NCBI GenBank assembly: GCA_949361645.1 | Contig: OX442437.1 | Coordinates: forward strand, 1,065,075 to 1,129,074 | Length of the DNA: 64,000 nucleotides | Direction: 5' to 3' | Source of the DNA: Spongilla lacustris | Lineage: Eukaryota > Porifera > Demospongiae > Spongillida > Spongillidae | In this document: piece by piece, positions 23,240 to 36,363 of the stretch | Position numbering within the stretch: the first letter of the stretch is position 1 | How the letters are laid out: every line of letters begins with the position of its first letter | Program-made: the position numbers and the translations under genes | Notes under the pieces: generated by a model | Databases searched by the model: none | What the model saw: the letters and a program-made list of their open reading frames with translations, nothing else | Told to the model about the DNA's origin: nothing

Positions 23240-24221
23240 CAGTCGGTTCAGAGGAACCTGAGAAGAGTGTTATAATCGATCAGGCCACGATACATGCAGG
23301 AATGCGGATCAAACACATTGGGGCGCGCCATTATCCGTTAAGATTGATTTATGTATAGTTTAGTAGTGCTATATTACTTATGTAATGCCGTAATTCCTTG
23401 TTTCTTTACTTAAAAAATAATAATACTATAAAATATAAATTATAATGTTTCGGACTTTCTGGCTTTATAAATTTCGATGGGAATGGTATAATCTGTTTTT
23501 TTTTGGGGGGGGGGGGGGGGGGGGGGGGTGGTGTTTTTTTTTTTTTTTTTTTAATTCAACAAAATGCAACCTTAACTTTGTCTGTTACACACCACAGTCA
23601 GACAAGGAAGCTTATTTGTATATTTGTGTCAGTACTTCAGAAACATAGCACAGGAGATCTGGAAGTTGTATATACATATCAGTTCATGACCGTTCATTTT
23701 TGGGTACCGGTACTGTATATCAGTCTCCTGCATAATCACAGCACCAATGTAGCTTATACATGTCAGTATAATTACGCGTTACGCTTGTCATACAATCCCT
23801 GGATGTCTTACGCGGTGCTGACCAGTTGAGAGACGTAGGGTGTAAAGGTCATGTAGCTGTATTTAACCAGGGTATGTAAGCTATGCATCTTGCTGATTTT
23901 TATTTATCAAGAATCTAAACAAATCACTTGTGGCTACAATGGCAACATTTACCGCACTATAAATTTATGTATACATGTACATGTACCATGGGTTTGGATT
24001 TATGGGGCTAGCGATCCAATTCCCTCTTAAAAAATATATGAATAAATAAAAATAAAACTTGGTCGGTATGCCCCTGTACAAGCAAAATGCTGCCCATAAG
24101 CTACATACATGTATATGCATGTAGTTAATTGTATATTGTTAATTGCAGCTTTGTTCATCACTTTAGGTGTTATAATTATACAAAGAAACAATTTTCATTG
24201 GGGACTTATTTTATTATAGAT
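23240..24221. other. Region with no recognised gene
   Basis: AT-rich sequence with a G-run and T-run at about 23500-23552. Frames over those runs are low-complexity. I recognise nothing functional. Confidence 0.5.
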
Positions 24222-24387
24222 AATGATGCTAATAATCTCGCGAACTTTAAAAAAAAGAAATAGAAAGGTAAAGCTTACCTTACTCGATCAAATAAATTAT
24301 ACAGAATTCGAAATGAGATGCGGCCGGGCGGACTTACGCGATTATTTGTCGAAGTGGGAATCTAGCGGGGCAGTCAAGTTGTCAAAC

Positions 24388-24535
24388 ATGCATCATGGGA
24401 GGATGAGAGGCGGGCCCAAACCCTTATTTTTGCCAAACTCCTCGGGCGAAAAATCACCGTCTTTGCAGGTATCGAACTCGCGCCTCGTGATTCAGAACCA
24501 CTGGCTTTTAGCGTTGAGCCAAATGACTCGTCATG
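24388..24535 (-). repeat. tRNA-related SINE-like repeat, copy 1
   Basis: The minus strand reads ggctcaacgctaaaagccag, then tggttctgaatcacgag and gcgagttcgatacc. This has the look of a tRNA with A box, an anticodon-loop region ttctgaa as in tRNA-Gln(CTG), and B box, followed by an unrelated tail. A second copy is at 63689-63845, and homology continues to about 24222. Classification as a SINE is inference. Confidence 0.5.
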
Positions 24536-24562
24536 AATATTAATATATTAAAACGGCTTTTG

Positions 24563-24660
24563 ACTAAAGGCGACCATATAATAGGCAACATGTTGCACGC
24601 AACTCGGGAATTTAATTTTCAGTTGCGTGCAATATGTTGCCTAGTGTATGGTCGCCTTTA
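24563..24660. repeat. 98-bp hairpin
   Basis: actaaaggcgaccatataat and ggcaacatgttgcacgcaac pair with their complements ending at 24660, around a loop of about 15 bases. A decayed relative follows the second SINE-like copy near 63871-63950, so the hairpin may be part of the same composite repeat. Confidence 0.6.
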
Positions 24661-24787
24661 GTAACATTAGAGATGAGTTTGATTGTGATAAATCTACTTT
24701 ACAAAAGAATTGCTTAATTCTTTAGATCCATATGCGATACGAATTGGAATGCCTCAAGGTGCGTGCGTTAAACCTTTTCAATTTTTA

Positions 24788-24890
24788 TTGTGTGCATGTT
24801 GTGCGTGTGATGTGTGTATGTGTATGTGTGTACATGTGTACATGTGTGCGTGTGGTTGAGTGTGTGTATGTGTGTTCGTGTGTGCACGTT
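24788..24890. repeat. (TG)n-rich microsatellite
   Basis: About 100 bases of tgtgtg units with interspersed ca/cg/at. Confidence 0.8.
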
Positions 24891-25340
24891 GCTTTTAATT
24901 AGTAAGAGCTGAAGCAGCTGTGATGCAGGGGAGGTTTACATGTGCTACTCACTAAGGGTTTGTGTAGAATATATAATAAGACTAGTATGAATACATATGT
25001 TAGAATGCAATTAGACCAGTATATCAACCTGATGAGAGGTTGTAATTGATTTAGGAATAACTAGTGAATGTACGACTGTCCGCAGGATTTGAAGTACTTT
25101 GAGATATACAGGAATCGCTTCTCTAATAGATTAAAAGAAAGACCAACTGTACAGCCTTACCCAGAATTAGTAATGCTCTGAACTGGTTTGCCTTCACAAT
25201 GGTTCATGGTCCACACTACATCGTCCATCTCAATCATACAACTGATGTCATTCCTTTTATGAATTTTGTATGTATGTATTATCATACTTGAAGCCTATGG
25301 TGATGGGGCATACAAGCACAACGTACCATCTCACGTTTGG

Positions 25341-25559
25341 TTAGGTGCAAGCTCTGCATATGTATTGATGTCTGAACATGACACTATGCCTGGAGTGGTG
25401 ACCTTCACTCCATCTACAGCTGAGGCCATGAGTAGCAAGGTCATTCACATGAGAACCACAGTGGTGGCAAATGTGTGAATGAACACCAATTCTGAGTCCA
25501 AATGCAATTTGGATGGTGGAGTTATTCATTCTCGAGCCTATGGAGAATAGTGAATGCAT
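25341..25559 (-). pseudogene. Reverse-transcriptase C-terminal zinc-cluster fragment
   Basis: The minus strand reads AFGLRIGV, then CHHCGSHVNDLATHGLSC and an H-rich part, the cysteine/histidine cluster near the C-terminus of the reverse-transcriptase family decayed at 31166-33403. No palm domain is next to it. Confidence 0.6.
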
Positions 25560-25689
25560 TTAGCTATTTTCCTGACTCTGGTGTGGAAGACGGACACAGG
25601 AAGATGGACTATCAGCATTGGCTAGTGGCCCTTGAGCTACCAACGAAATCGACTTCTGCTCTAGCTTGCTGCTAACAGGTTGGCATGGT

Positions 25690-26560
25690 GGGCTCTGATG
25701 CTCAGTACAACAGTACTACTCAATTGAGTATCGAAAGACATCAGACCACAGCAATGCTGATATTCTTAGCCACCTTCCAGGAGGACCTGATGCCAACGTT
25801 GATGGGAAGAAGGTGATACATCAGCAGAGGATGTTGTCATTACCAACATCATGCGCTGCACTACAGAAGGATGGCCTCCTAAGAATGCATCAAATGAAGG
25901 CATGCAAGATGGTTCAATGGAGGTTTTCGCAAGTTAGCAATTTCTTTATCCACAGCCAATGGGTGGTGCCTCCTATATGGATCCAAAGTGGCGATTCCCA
26001 CAAGTCTGCAGTTCCAAGTACTGAAACTTCTACATTTGGGACATTTTGGGATGCAGCACATGAAATCACTGGCTCACACTGCAGTCTATGGACAAGGGAT
26101 GGAAGCAGAGATCATGGACCTCTACCATCTATGCACATGCAGATGAGCACCAGAATAAGCCACCAGAAGTTGCTAATCACCCTTGGGTGCTTCAGAGAAG
26201 CCATGGAGTCGAATACACGTTGACCACGCCATCAATTTTCTGGGAAGCAATTGGCTAGTGTGCACTCAAAGTATCTGTGCATCCATCCCACTTCCTTCAC
26301 ACCCACCAAGTCCACCATGGAGTTGTTGGAGCAAGATTTTGCACGCCACTTCATTCTGGTTTTATGAGAGAGGCATCATCCATCTCACAGGTGCACCATA
26401 CCATCCTGCCACTAATGAGGCAGCTGAATTACTGGTCCACCCCAGATGATCAACCAGACAACACCATGCACCCTGGATGAACCCCACCGTTAGAGGATAA
26501 TTTGCCTCTTAGTGATCAATCGAGGACTTCAAGGCTGGCAGGGACATATTCTGACCATAC
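25690..26560 (+). pseudogene. Decayed Ty3/gypsy pol: RNase H end and integrase
   Basis: With several frame changes the + strand gives IEYRKTSDHSNADILSHLP (the typical end of gypsy RNase H), LLYGSKVAIPTSLQ and HLGHFGMQHMKSL (integrase zinc-finger region), and the HLTGAPYHPATN motif of the integrase core. It then gives a RRSTRQ-like C-terminus. Frameshifts and missing catalytic stretches mean it is dead. The C-terminal part recurs at 38140-38480 and 58590-58930. Confidence 0.7.
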
Positions 26561-26824
26561 CTATCACATGATTATTAGGTGTGTTTTATCCCACTCCTTT
26601 TGACACGCTAGCAATTTCTGTTAGCTGGATATTCTATGTTTGTAGCTGTATTTTGCCATTTGATTTCTCTGTAGTTATATTCTTTTATAATCCTGACTTC
26701 CAAGAAACATGACACAACTTATCTCTTGTGAGATTGGTGGCCAGGGCCGTCCTATGTATGTGCACTGTAGAACTGTAGGTTAGATCTTGTGTATGCATGT
26801 GTACTGTGCGTAATTATAATTATT

Positions 26825-27076
26825 ACAAGTAAAATAAAAATGTATTCTCTATGAGAAAGTTGGTGGTATATAGGATTTGAAGGGAAAATGTAATGATCCT
26901 ATATCTAGCACACATTGTAGATGGGGTGATGTATTGTTTATGTGCTAAATATAGGTCTATTACATTTTTCCTTATGATTAAACCCTTGTTTCCTTCCTTT
27001 TTTTACACCACCATTGCCTTCAAATCCTATACCACCAACTTTCTGATATAGAGAATGTTTTTTTTTATTTACTTGT
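26825..27076. mobile_element. Long-arm MITE, ACAAGTAAA family, copy 1
   Basis: Starts acaagtaaaataaaaatg and ends catt...atttacttgt. The arms match over about 60 bases, including tctctatgagaaagttggtg with its complement and gaaggcaatggtggtg-like sequence. Other members: 38796-39047, 45717-46012 and 60908-61196. No coding. Confidence 0.75.
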
Positions 27077-27949
27077 GCCATTGCTTTTTAAATCATAACT
27101 AGATGCTTTCAACAGTCATGTAAACACAATCTAAATATTCCATTCATGATGCAACATGTTATCTTAGGGACACCACAGTAACTGAAAGACTGCTCCCACT
27201 GCTATGCTACAAAATGGTACTGTGATTCTTGATGTTAGAATGTATATGGATGTCCGTGCATATATGCACTTCAGTAAAGGGAAGTGGGGATGGGTGTAAT
27301 TCTAATTTGAACAGGGTTTCCCTGTTCTTTAAGTTGCTTGTTTATGAAAATGCAAGCGCTAGGACTAATAGAGAAACACTGATCAACTATGTTACTTTTT
27401 AAATACTGTTCAGTTTTTATCCTCAGTTTTATTATAAGAGTAGTGATATCACCAAGTCTGTTTTCCTGATGATAAGCTGAGTGAGTTTCTTGATATGACA
27501 GCAACAGGTGTACCTTTTCCTTCATCACAATTGAGTGCTCTGCACATCTGTGCAATCTCAACTTGTAAACAGTGTAGATTAGTTTCATGCTCTGGCAGCA
27601 GTGTACATGTATCAGTGCAAGCTGTTGTACAACCAGTTCTTTGTATTTAAACTTTTAAAATGTAATACATCAGCATGAAAAGGCCAACACATGTACATCT
27701 TACTATACAGGTCACCAATGCACCAGATGATGCAATGGTGCATTCGGAATGCTTAATTGTACATAACACACCAACATACAGAGTACTTTCTTCACATGTT
27801 CATATAAGGCCGGACATGCATATGCAATCATCATACGAAGTAAATCTCTTGGAGTGAGATGACCCCTCAGTTCAGATGTGTTTGCCAGAATTAATGTATA
27901 ATCAACAGCTTGGGAAGGCTTATCAGATACATTAGTATGGCCTATGGAT

Positions 27950-29012
27950 CAGTGTTGCCGCGGCTGACTAATTGGAACAAGTCCCGGACGGACGGCTGAC
28001 CGGATTAGACCCCTGACGGTCACGGTCACGGCCAGCAATGGCCGGCAGGCATCAATCCTTCCCGGTCACGGCCACGGCCAGCCGTTAGCAGCCTATCCGA
28101 CACGGTCACGGCCATTTCTGACCGCCAAAACCGTCAAATTTCGAGTTTGGCGGTCACGGTCGGCGGTCAACCGTCAAGGGCGGGGAATTAATTACCTGTA
28201 CAAGCTTACATGTACGCGTAAATCAGAAAAAGTACGCTGAACAGCTTAATTATAGGTATAAACACCTATTTTATAGGAAGGGTATATGTTTAAAGTTTAA
28301 ACACAACGTAACAGCAAACTCTTTCTAGCCGGGCAGAGTCCATTCTCCATGTTTTGCGTTCTAGTATTAGTTTAGTTCGCTCTGACGGTGTACCTGACAC
28401 TGGAATAGCCAGATACTTCAGTGACATTTTAGAGACTGTGGGGAAATTGTGGGAATGTGGGAAAATGTGGGGGAGTTGGCGCCGGCAGATGGATCAGTTT
28501 TCTTCCTCCAAATTAGAATCGGGTTCTTTACGATCGTCGTGTCGGCCATAATACAGCGCGCTATACTATACGCGACGGTCAAATCTCAAAACTCCAATCA
28601 CACACATAAAAACAGATATAGCTTCCTCTATTAACAAGGGGTCTATTCAAGACACTATGGGATATAGCAGTGTGGTTTCTGTAACTGGCAAAGTTTAATC
28701 TTAATAATTATGTCTGTTATGATTAAGAATTAATTTATCGTGACCGTGAATAATTATGGTTTATGTAACTGGCAAAGTATAATATTCATAATTATGTCCG
28801 TTATAATTGCAGTTTTATTAAGAATTAATTAATCGTGACCGTCAAAGACCGGCTCATATTTTTGACGGTCAGGCGCCAAATATATGACGGCCACCGTAAA
28901 TCCCGGCTCAGACGGCCAGGCATGTTGGCGGTTCACGGTCACTGACGGTCAGCACAAAAATCGGGAATTTTTGACGGTTGCCGGACGGCCACGGCTGGCC
29001 GCGGCAACACTG
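27950..29012. mobile_element. hAT-like non-autonomous element with CGGTCA repeats
   Basis: Starts CAGTGTTGCCGCGGC and ends GCCGCGGCAACACTG (15-base perfect terminal inverted repeat). The flanks ctatggat and gtatagat look like an aged 8-base target duplication, as hAT elements make. The same place in copy I (39899 and 41090) is uninterrupted, proving insertion. Many acggtcac/ggccacgg motifs crowd both ends; such iterated subterminal motifs are transposase-binding sites in hAT elements (family knowledge). No transposase frame is present. Confidence 0.8.
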
Positions 29013-29354
29013 GTATAGATGCCCCCAACATTCTAGAAGGGGGGCGGCAGGATGAAGATGCCACCCCGAGAAGGGTGCGGGAGGAGGCCAGGCCGGGAGC
29101 GGAGCCCCAGAAGCCAACGCTTTTTGCATTGAAGGACTCTGAAAAAATGGCGGCCAGGAGGCCTTTTACAGACTAAGTAAGTACCTATATATATTTTGTA
29201 TACGTGTACAATGTAAGAAAGAAAGTTACAATAGTAGTAATTGGTAGTGGATGCTGGGAATTTTAATTGAATGGTAGTTACGAAAGATTATTTTTAGATC
29301 TCCTCGGAACAACCATAAGGAATATATACATGTCTAGTCAGTATTGGCGTCACC

Positions 29355-29660
29355 ATGGAACGCTACAAATTTAACATGTGCAATCGAGGTAAAGACGAGG
29401 CAGTCAACCAAAATATCACAACACTAAGGCCATTGCCAAAGAACTTCAATTTTGGGACCTTAGATCTAGTAGAAGATGAGATGATAAAGGACGGACTTGT
29501 GTTTGGGTGAAAGACCGTCCGCTGAGAGAACAGGAGTTATCCCACGATAAGGCCATGATGATCTGCCCATTAAGTTGAAGAGGAATCTAACAAACAGATG
29601 AAAATTTTCAATGAAGAAGAACCTAAGCAAAGTAGTGCAGGCTGTGTAACATGCTCAATA
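29355..29660 (+). pseudogene. Ty3/gypsy gag fragment, copy 1
   Basis: Begins MERYKFNMCNRGKDEAV and continues to DLVEDEMIKDGLVFG, where a stop (tga) and shift interrupt the expected DRPLREQELS and DKAMMIC motif of gag C-terminal regions. Copies lie at 40248 and 41433. Dead fragment. Confidence 0.6.
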
Positions 29661-30075
29661 ATTAATGCTTGTTATCATTTGCATTCATGGCCGTATGGTT
29701 TGAAACACACCATTTCAAGCCGGCTAGAGCTACCGTAAATGAACATATCTCGCTAGAGTAAGAATACAGTTTGAAATTCTGAACCTATCGATAAAGTTCT
29801 TTGAAACGGTTCCTGTGTCAGGGTTGCGTCAGCTCATTCAAAAAGCGTTTTTAATGACGTCCATAATCGGGGTCAAATCATGAACTTTCGATAATATATG
29901 AGATTCTGATTTCCATTCATGATAAAGAATAATTGAAGAAATGAAATATGGAGATTACACAATTGAACACATACACAGAAAACAAATATAATGTGCATAA
30001 ATTGTTTACATTAAAGAGGAATCAGTGATTGCGCACTGGCACATGCACAGAACACAAATGAAGATTCTATGCTGT

Positions 30076-33000
30076 TTACAGTAGCGAACAAGAGCTTTTC
30101 TTCTTCTCAGGCTTGCGGGGCTGCAGCACAGACCTGATTGCTTCATCAAACACGAGTTTTATATTCTTCTGTGTGACGGCTGAGCACTCCATGTAATTAG
30201 CTGCGCCAAGCTCCTTCTGCAGTTGAAGGCCCTGAGGATAGGTGATGGGAGACAGTCCCTTTGTCTTAATCATCTCAATAGTCTCTCGGTCTTCTCTGAG
30301 ATCCATCTTTGTTCCCACAAGAACAATGGGGGTGTTTGGACAATGGTGATTCAGTTCAGGGTACCACTGTGTGAACAGAGATGAAATGCATCTTTACATG
30401 CTACAAACATGCACTAGGCCTTTGCATTACACACTTTTTTTTTCACGTTCTCGAATGAAGCAGGGCTGATCAATGAAAAACATATCAGGAAAACATCCTG
30501 TGTGTATGTGTGGCGGGGTGGTGTGAGAGGGTTATATAAATGGGAGTTAAAAAAATGGTATCAATCACTTACTGTTGAGGGATAGGAGAGAGGCCTTAGT
30601 CTCTCATAGTCATCTTGACCTGTACAGGGGGATACATGGTTATTTATGTGGCTTGCGTCCAAAAAATAGGTGTTTTAGAAAGCAATACCTGAAGTGTCCC
30701 ACAGACCCAGACTGATGGGCTTTCCGTCAACCATCACATTAGCTGAGCAGTTATCAAATCTGTTGTGCGTGAAAAGTTTAATGATAAAACAGCAATCGCT
30801 TTTTAAATACAGTTTCCATGAAAACATCCTATATATGTTTTATAACATAAAACAATAGTGCTATAACGTTTGAATTTTTTTTTGAAGGATAAAAATAATA
30901 ATAATGAACAGGGAATACATTTAAGAGAAAATAACACAAACCCAAAAAACAAAATTAAATATATAAAATATAAAGATGATGCCAAGGTAAAAAATGTTCA
31001 GTGGGGAACCTTAGCCTCTGCACAAGCCAAGGCTATAGAATGGTGTTGTGAGTGGGAGTGAAACGACCTGGTTCCTTGAAGGCACATGATTGCTGAGCGG
31101 AGTAGAGAAAAACTCAGCTTGCACCGCAACCAAAAAGAGCAGTAGAATAGGGTTCTTGTCTCTTGTCAGCAATGAATGATGCTGGTTGCTATTGGACCCA
31201 TGCCTTCAGCTGTAGAGAAAACCAAGGGTGAAAAAGATCCATGCTCAATCTCTCTTACTCTTTCTTCATATTCCCTCTTCTTATCCAGTTCATGTTTTCT
31301 ATAGCACTTTGACAAGGAAGAATTGGTATAGGATTGAGCAAATGGATTGAACACTCTGACATCAAAGTAGGCAGTTTGGTGGTCTTTTCCCCAGAAATTC
31401 TGTGCAGCAACATCAAGTCGAGCGCCTACCTCTCCATTTGCAGACTTATATTTAAGGTGCTCACCCTGCAATGGCTGTGGGGTAAGTTCTGTATGTACGT
31501 TATGACATACTTCACTGAGGAATGCAGAGGTCAAGTCTCACACTTCATTGTGTCGAATTGAAAGAAAGCCTTCAGACGCGCAATTCATGGCATGTGATGG
31601 TAATAAAGGAGGTTACCAGCCATAGTGTAAACAGATAGCATCTCAAAAAGCACTCTTGTTAGAGCAAAACCATGCCTTGCAATAGGGAGAGCATTCAGCC
31701 AACTGGATGCTCCTTTCTCACTTGCAATCTATACAGATCGTTTCTGTTTGGCTGGGAGTATAGCCAGTAACTCGGTGACAGATGCTGTTTCCATTGCTTT
31801 ACGTTGGTTACGTGCCAGGTTCTTTTCCTCAAATTGCTGGATCTCAAGATTAGGAGGCATCGAAGTTGCATGAGTGATGACAAGGTTGCACATATACGGA
31901 AGTGGTGTAGTAATGTGAAGACATTAGGGATGGATTGATCATACCAAGGCCCCCCAGCCGAGTTGGAAGTGCCAATATGTTTCGATCAGTGTCATTGAAT
32001 GGGCTTTGACCAGTGAGGGAAGGTAGAAAAAATAGTTCGTATGGCATCCTTAAGAGGTATAAAGAGCTCACTACTGTGAGGTATATGGTTCCAGCAAGGT
32101 AAGTCCATTTCCCAATGAGACCATGACGGAATGCAGAGTATGCTGCATGAGGTTGGGTAAGTGTAAAAGCCGATAAATTCTTTACCTCGCCAATAAATTA
32201 AGAGATTTTGTTTTTAACATACTGTTCAATGTAGCAAGGTATCTATCACCATCAGCAATTACTGTGATTCCAGTACCTTCAAACAAATCTTTTGCTGATT
32301 GCACATACTCTTGTTTTACAATGAGGTGAGTCTTCGAGGCATTAGGGTAGTATCCAAACATTGGTACACCTTTGGTTATGATGTCCCACCTGCATCGAAT
32401 GTTAGCTGTTGACCCAGCAGCTGCTGCATCATCTGCATACCAAGCTTGGGTGACATCACAAGTTTGTAACTTTTTAATGAGTGGTAATATGCCAATTCCA
32501 TACATTGCCATTGCTAATGGGTCACCTTGAGTGGTTCCTTCAGTTGAAAGCAGTGTTGCACCATCAATGTCCTCACGATAGGTATTAATTAGATCAACTG
32601 AAAGTGAAGGACAAAGGTGCTGGATGTTTCTAAGAGCAACCTCTCGATAGAGGGAATTAAAGGCATTGTTTGCATCAACCAGTAGAATTGTCTCTGTTGT
32701 CTGGGAGTCATACAGAGAGCCCATGGCATGTACTGCTGCTTCACAACCAGCATGTTGACCCACCATAACTGAAGAGCGCCTGCAGCATCAATGATATTCT
32801 GCCCAATAGTTGCCAGGATGGCCTTCCCAATGATACACCGTATTGTTTCCCCAATACCAATTGGCCTCACACCTGGACACTTATCCAGAGGAACCAACCT
32901 ACAGGCAACAAAGGCTGAGAGACATTTTGGGTCGATAAAGGTAGTACAGATTCTTTTGGCAACAGAGGCTAATGCAGCACAGAGATCGAAGGAGGATATT

Positions 33001-36000
33001 GAAATGAACAGCAAAGGTGTCTCCAAGCAGTTGCATCCAAACCAGAAGGACCAGCAGCACCTTTTGTTTTCAGTGAGACCTTGTGAATCAGCTCTGCATT
33101 TAGGGTGTCAAACAATACGATAAGTGGAACTAATTCAGGAGGAGAGGTTGGAGCTACCAAAGCAGTGTGAGTGGCCTGTTTCCTGGTAGGATGTTTGCCC
33201 TTTAGGCTTTGTAATACTTTATCTGTAAGAGGAAGAACACCGCCACATTCATTATTAGCAATCATTCTCAGTGCTGATTTGACCTTCCCTTCCATCATTA
33301 GTTTAAAAAAAAAAGCGAGCCTTCTCTCCCATGGAGACTGATCTAGTCCGTGTTGTAGTTCTCTTTTTAGAGAGTATATGCTGAATTTCATGACCCTCAA
33401 CAAGTAAATAGGAATGTTTAACCTTTAATCTTCAGGCAGCAATCCTAGATCTAGGACCGCTACGGTCCTAGATCTAGGACCACCAAATTACAGCTTCGAA
33501 ATTAATTGAAATAAACATTATCTTTTCTAACTTAATATTTTATATTATGGTTTCCAATCTTATTTGGATAAATGTTAGCTAAGATAAAAGCATTATAACA
33601 ATTCGTTTATTTTCTAATATTACTGCATCAGAATGAGTTTATTGCAAAAATTGGTGAAAAAAGTGACAAAAGTTTATCGGTTTCTTTTTTTGCTTGTAAC
33701 TTCACACCCATATGTGCTCTTATTTCAGGGGAACACATTTTAACATTAGTAAAACACTGCCCTATAACTGTACTTTGATTTATGCATACGTTATGCTTCA
33801 AACATTATGATGAGATAAACGAATTTGGTTTGAGTGACATCTATAAATGATTGCATTTACATGAAGAGCAAAGTTAGCATTCAGAATTAATTATTATAAA
33901 GAGATCAACATGGATTTTAATAAACATTATATAAAAGCAATAATCTAATGTAACATATATATTTTCAAAACAAATTAGGATTTAACCCTTTCTCACCACT
34001 GAAAATGCGAAAATAGATATCTGCCAATACCAGCGCCATAAATGATTTGCATGCATTTTGTGTTTACATGTTAGTTTAATGATATCAAATATTGTTGGAA
34101 TATAATGAATACAATTAGCTATTAAGCAGATGTAATAAAATAATGGTTGTTAGTGGCTAGCATCTAAGGTGTATTTTTAATACTAATCAGATAGGCAATG
34201 CAATTATGGAAAAGTGTGCTACTATTGTGTTTGTAGCAACATTACTGCAATCAACACATCGAAGCATTTCAAATGGCAGTTGTGCACCCAAAAAAAGTTC
34301 ATGTACTTTTCATCTGAAGGAAATTCCTATTGATCCTGCTCCGGGGGAATCAACCACACATTCCCTGGCCAATTCTCCTTAGATACCCAGCAGCATAATT
34401 AAACCTGGTGTATCATGCAATGATGGGCATGGCAGCAACATTGGGGCAAATCAATGGATGTATGGATGCCAAGGAACATGTTTTGAAGGATGAATTCATC
34501 AAATTGCAGGGATTTAGACATTACACAACCTTCTGATGCTCTGTAAATTTGAGCTAGTGGAGCAAAAATGCAAAGGAATTGTACGTAATATCTTGAAAAA
34601 GATGGCACGACATGCATCATGCCATAATTGATGCAGTCAGACTAATAAACAAGTGATAGACCACTTTTTGGTTGTATACAGCCAATACTCATGCAAACAG
34701 CCCCTTTGTATAGAGACATTCAATGCTACGGACTCGCTATACAATAATGTTATTCTGTGCATGCATGGCAGCAGTACAGCGTGCACTATGCCACTTCCTC
34801 CTACAGCTTCAGTCATGCCCTTCCCCCTAAGTAGTTTGGCTGTAATAAGCGTAACAAGATCATGCGAAAGTAATTCCATATCGCAAGACCGGTACCGTTT
34901 ATACAACTGAATTAACTCTTGTCGGCTCTTCATTACTGCTGAGGGCGCTGTAGCTTTCCTTGTGACTAGTGGAAGCCTCTGTAAAATCCTTATTCAGCAT
35001 TCTCACCAAGATCACAACTCTTCTTCTTATTGTACCGCCTAATCTCTAGATCTAAAACTATAAGCCGTCTTTATGAACGCCCTCGACTTTTTCCTCAGTG
35101 GTTGTGTCGTTTGAATACTTAAAAGTTAATCCGACACTTATGACATGCTCCTACGACATGCACAATACTTCTAGAACAATTTAATATTCCCTACAACAGC
35201 CTCATCGACGGCGAAGTTCTTTCCGGTAATACCCACAAATTGATGGATGCGCAACGTACGCGTTTGGATGCTTTTATCTCATGATAATTAAACCATAATG
35301 AAAACAACCATTTCTAAGTAGCATGGCCATATCTAGATAAAGCAGAGCTGTTTCAGAATTTTTAAAACAGGCGTTTTTTCAGCAGCTTAGTTAGTCGTCC
35401 TAGATTTATAGGACGATCGTCCTAGATCTAGGACGGTTGGAGATTAAAGGTTAAATCGCTCTGTTCGTTAATTTTTAATGTCATCCGTTACAAAGATACA
35501 GTTGAACAAACTACTTGCACATTTTCGCGCTCGATTAATTCGCGCCAATGATACGACGTCCCACTCGATGTATGGGGAGGCGGGGATTATAACATTGGCG
35601 AGAATCAAGCGGGAAAACGTGCACGTAGTTTGTATCTCCGTAGTGGACAGTATAAAAATTAACGAACAAAACAAATCGATAGGCATAGGACCTCTCTACC
35701 TGCAAAACAAATTTGATTACTCCTACCTAAAGTTATGGCGGATTTGAACCAGGTAGGGTATCGAACGTTGCAATATCGGCAAAGAGCACGTTTAAGATTC
35801 CAAACTGTAATGTACCATAGAGGAAGTCTATAGCTTAACCGTTCGCCAGGGAGATATAGCGATTCAAACAAGAAGCATTTTTATAACACGATGATGATAT
35901 AAAACTTAGGAAGCTAGTTTTCGCGGAAACTAATTTGTGCGATAATCCCCATTCGTCCTCAGTATAAATTACTGATGTGATTATGTCATTGATTGATCCC

Positions 36001-36197
36001 GGTATCGCTAACTAAGATACTGCAACTCACACAGTGGGAACGTAGTCTCCCGGAACGGCGTTGGCGGTGTAGCTTATTAGGAGACATGTCTTCCCCACTG
36101 TACTGCAAGGGGAAACGTGATGATACGCAAGTATTCAGTGCATGTATAGCCACATCTCTTACCCATCGCCGACGACGACACATTTGATGGACTGCAT
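30076..36197 (-). CDS. RAC1-like: Rac GTPase, gene H, with altered switch residues
   Basis: Minus-strand Rac GTPase: exons 36197-36163, 36102-36031, 30759-30689, 30619-30573, 30497-30435 and 30366-30076. The six pieces join in frame to 192 codons with canonical GT-AG borders. Intron 2 is 5271 bases because of inserted elements. Changes from gene G (RAC1 numbering): A13T in the P-loop, T25A, Y40C in switch I (DNCSAN), N52S, A59S (DTSGQ) and D65E; VKAK is VKKK and PEV is PEL. Y40C is a classical effector-uncoupling substitution in Ras/Rho proteins, and A59 lies at the nucleotide site, so altered signalling or relaxed constraint is likely. It ends KKKSSCSLL. It could be an expressed variant or an early pseudogene. 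Confidence 0.85.
31166..33403 (-). pseudogene. Reverse-transcriptase element in intron 2 of gene H
   Basis: A run of overlapping minus-strand frames forms one broken protein. In order: [27 protein letters not shown] (fingers), [30 protein letters not shown] (motif A), [15 protein letters not shown] (motif B), [11 protein letters not shown] (motif C, YADD), [26 protein letters not shown] and a C-terminal [21 protein letters not shown] region that looks like a restriction-like endonuclease fold. At least three frame changes break it. The family resembles retroelement proteins common in sponges and cnidarians, but I cannot place it in a named clade. The TTAA element at 33422 lies directly upstream of its 5' part. 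Confidence 0.8.
33422..35450. mobile_element. TTAA-flanked element, copy H
   Basis: Perfect CCTTTAATCT/AGATTAAAGG termini with TTAA at 33418-33421 and 35451-35454. Just inside the left end is the palindrome pair cctagatctagg around accgctacggt; a similar cctagatctaggac lies inside the right end with gacgatcgtc. The 2-kb interior is AT-rich and has no transposase. The counterpart is 48889-50787; a smaller relative is at 1332-2335. Confidence 0.8.
35458..35880. mobile_element. Foldback element remnant, copy H
   Basis: Arms such as ttcgttaatttttaatgtc and gttgaacaaactac are repeated in inverted order across a centre near 35565. The right arm runs through gcgggaaaacgtgcacgtag and beyond to about 35880, while the left arm is cut short. 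It is the same family as 52719-53524. Confidence 0.65.
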
Positions 36198-36363
36198 TTT
36201 TCACAATTCGACAGATCAGATTGTTTGCTGTTAAGTGCATATAGAGTGTGAAGGTCTTAAAATAAAATCTATTTTTAGTATCTTGACTAGAATTCATTAC
36301 ATACACATTCATCTCTGTCGAAGCAGGAAGTATCATATATCCACCATTGTGAAGTATAAACTA

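Noticed and set aside
24430..24535. Functional tRNA-Gln gene
   Set aside because: The tRNA-like region lacks a proper acceptor stem and has a tail; two diverged copies indicate a repeat, not a working tRNA.
35478..35747. 89-codon frames in the foldback (also 50865 and 52956)
   Set aside because: They occur on both strands because the DNA is an inverted repeat; no coding bias or homology.
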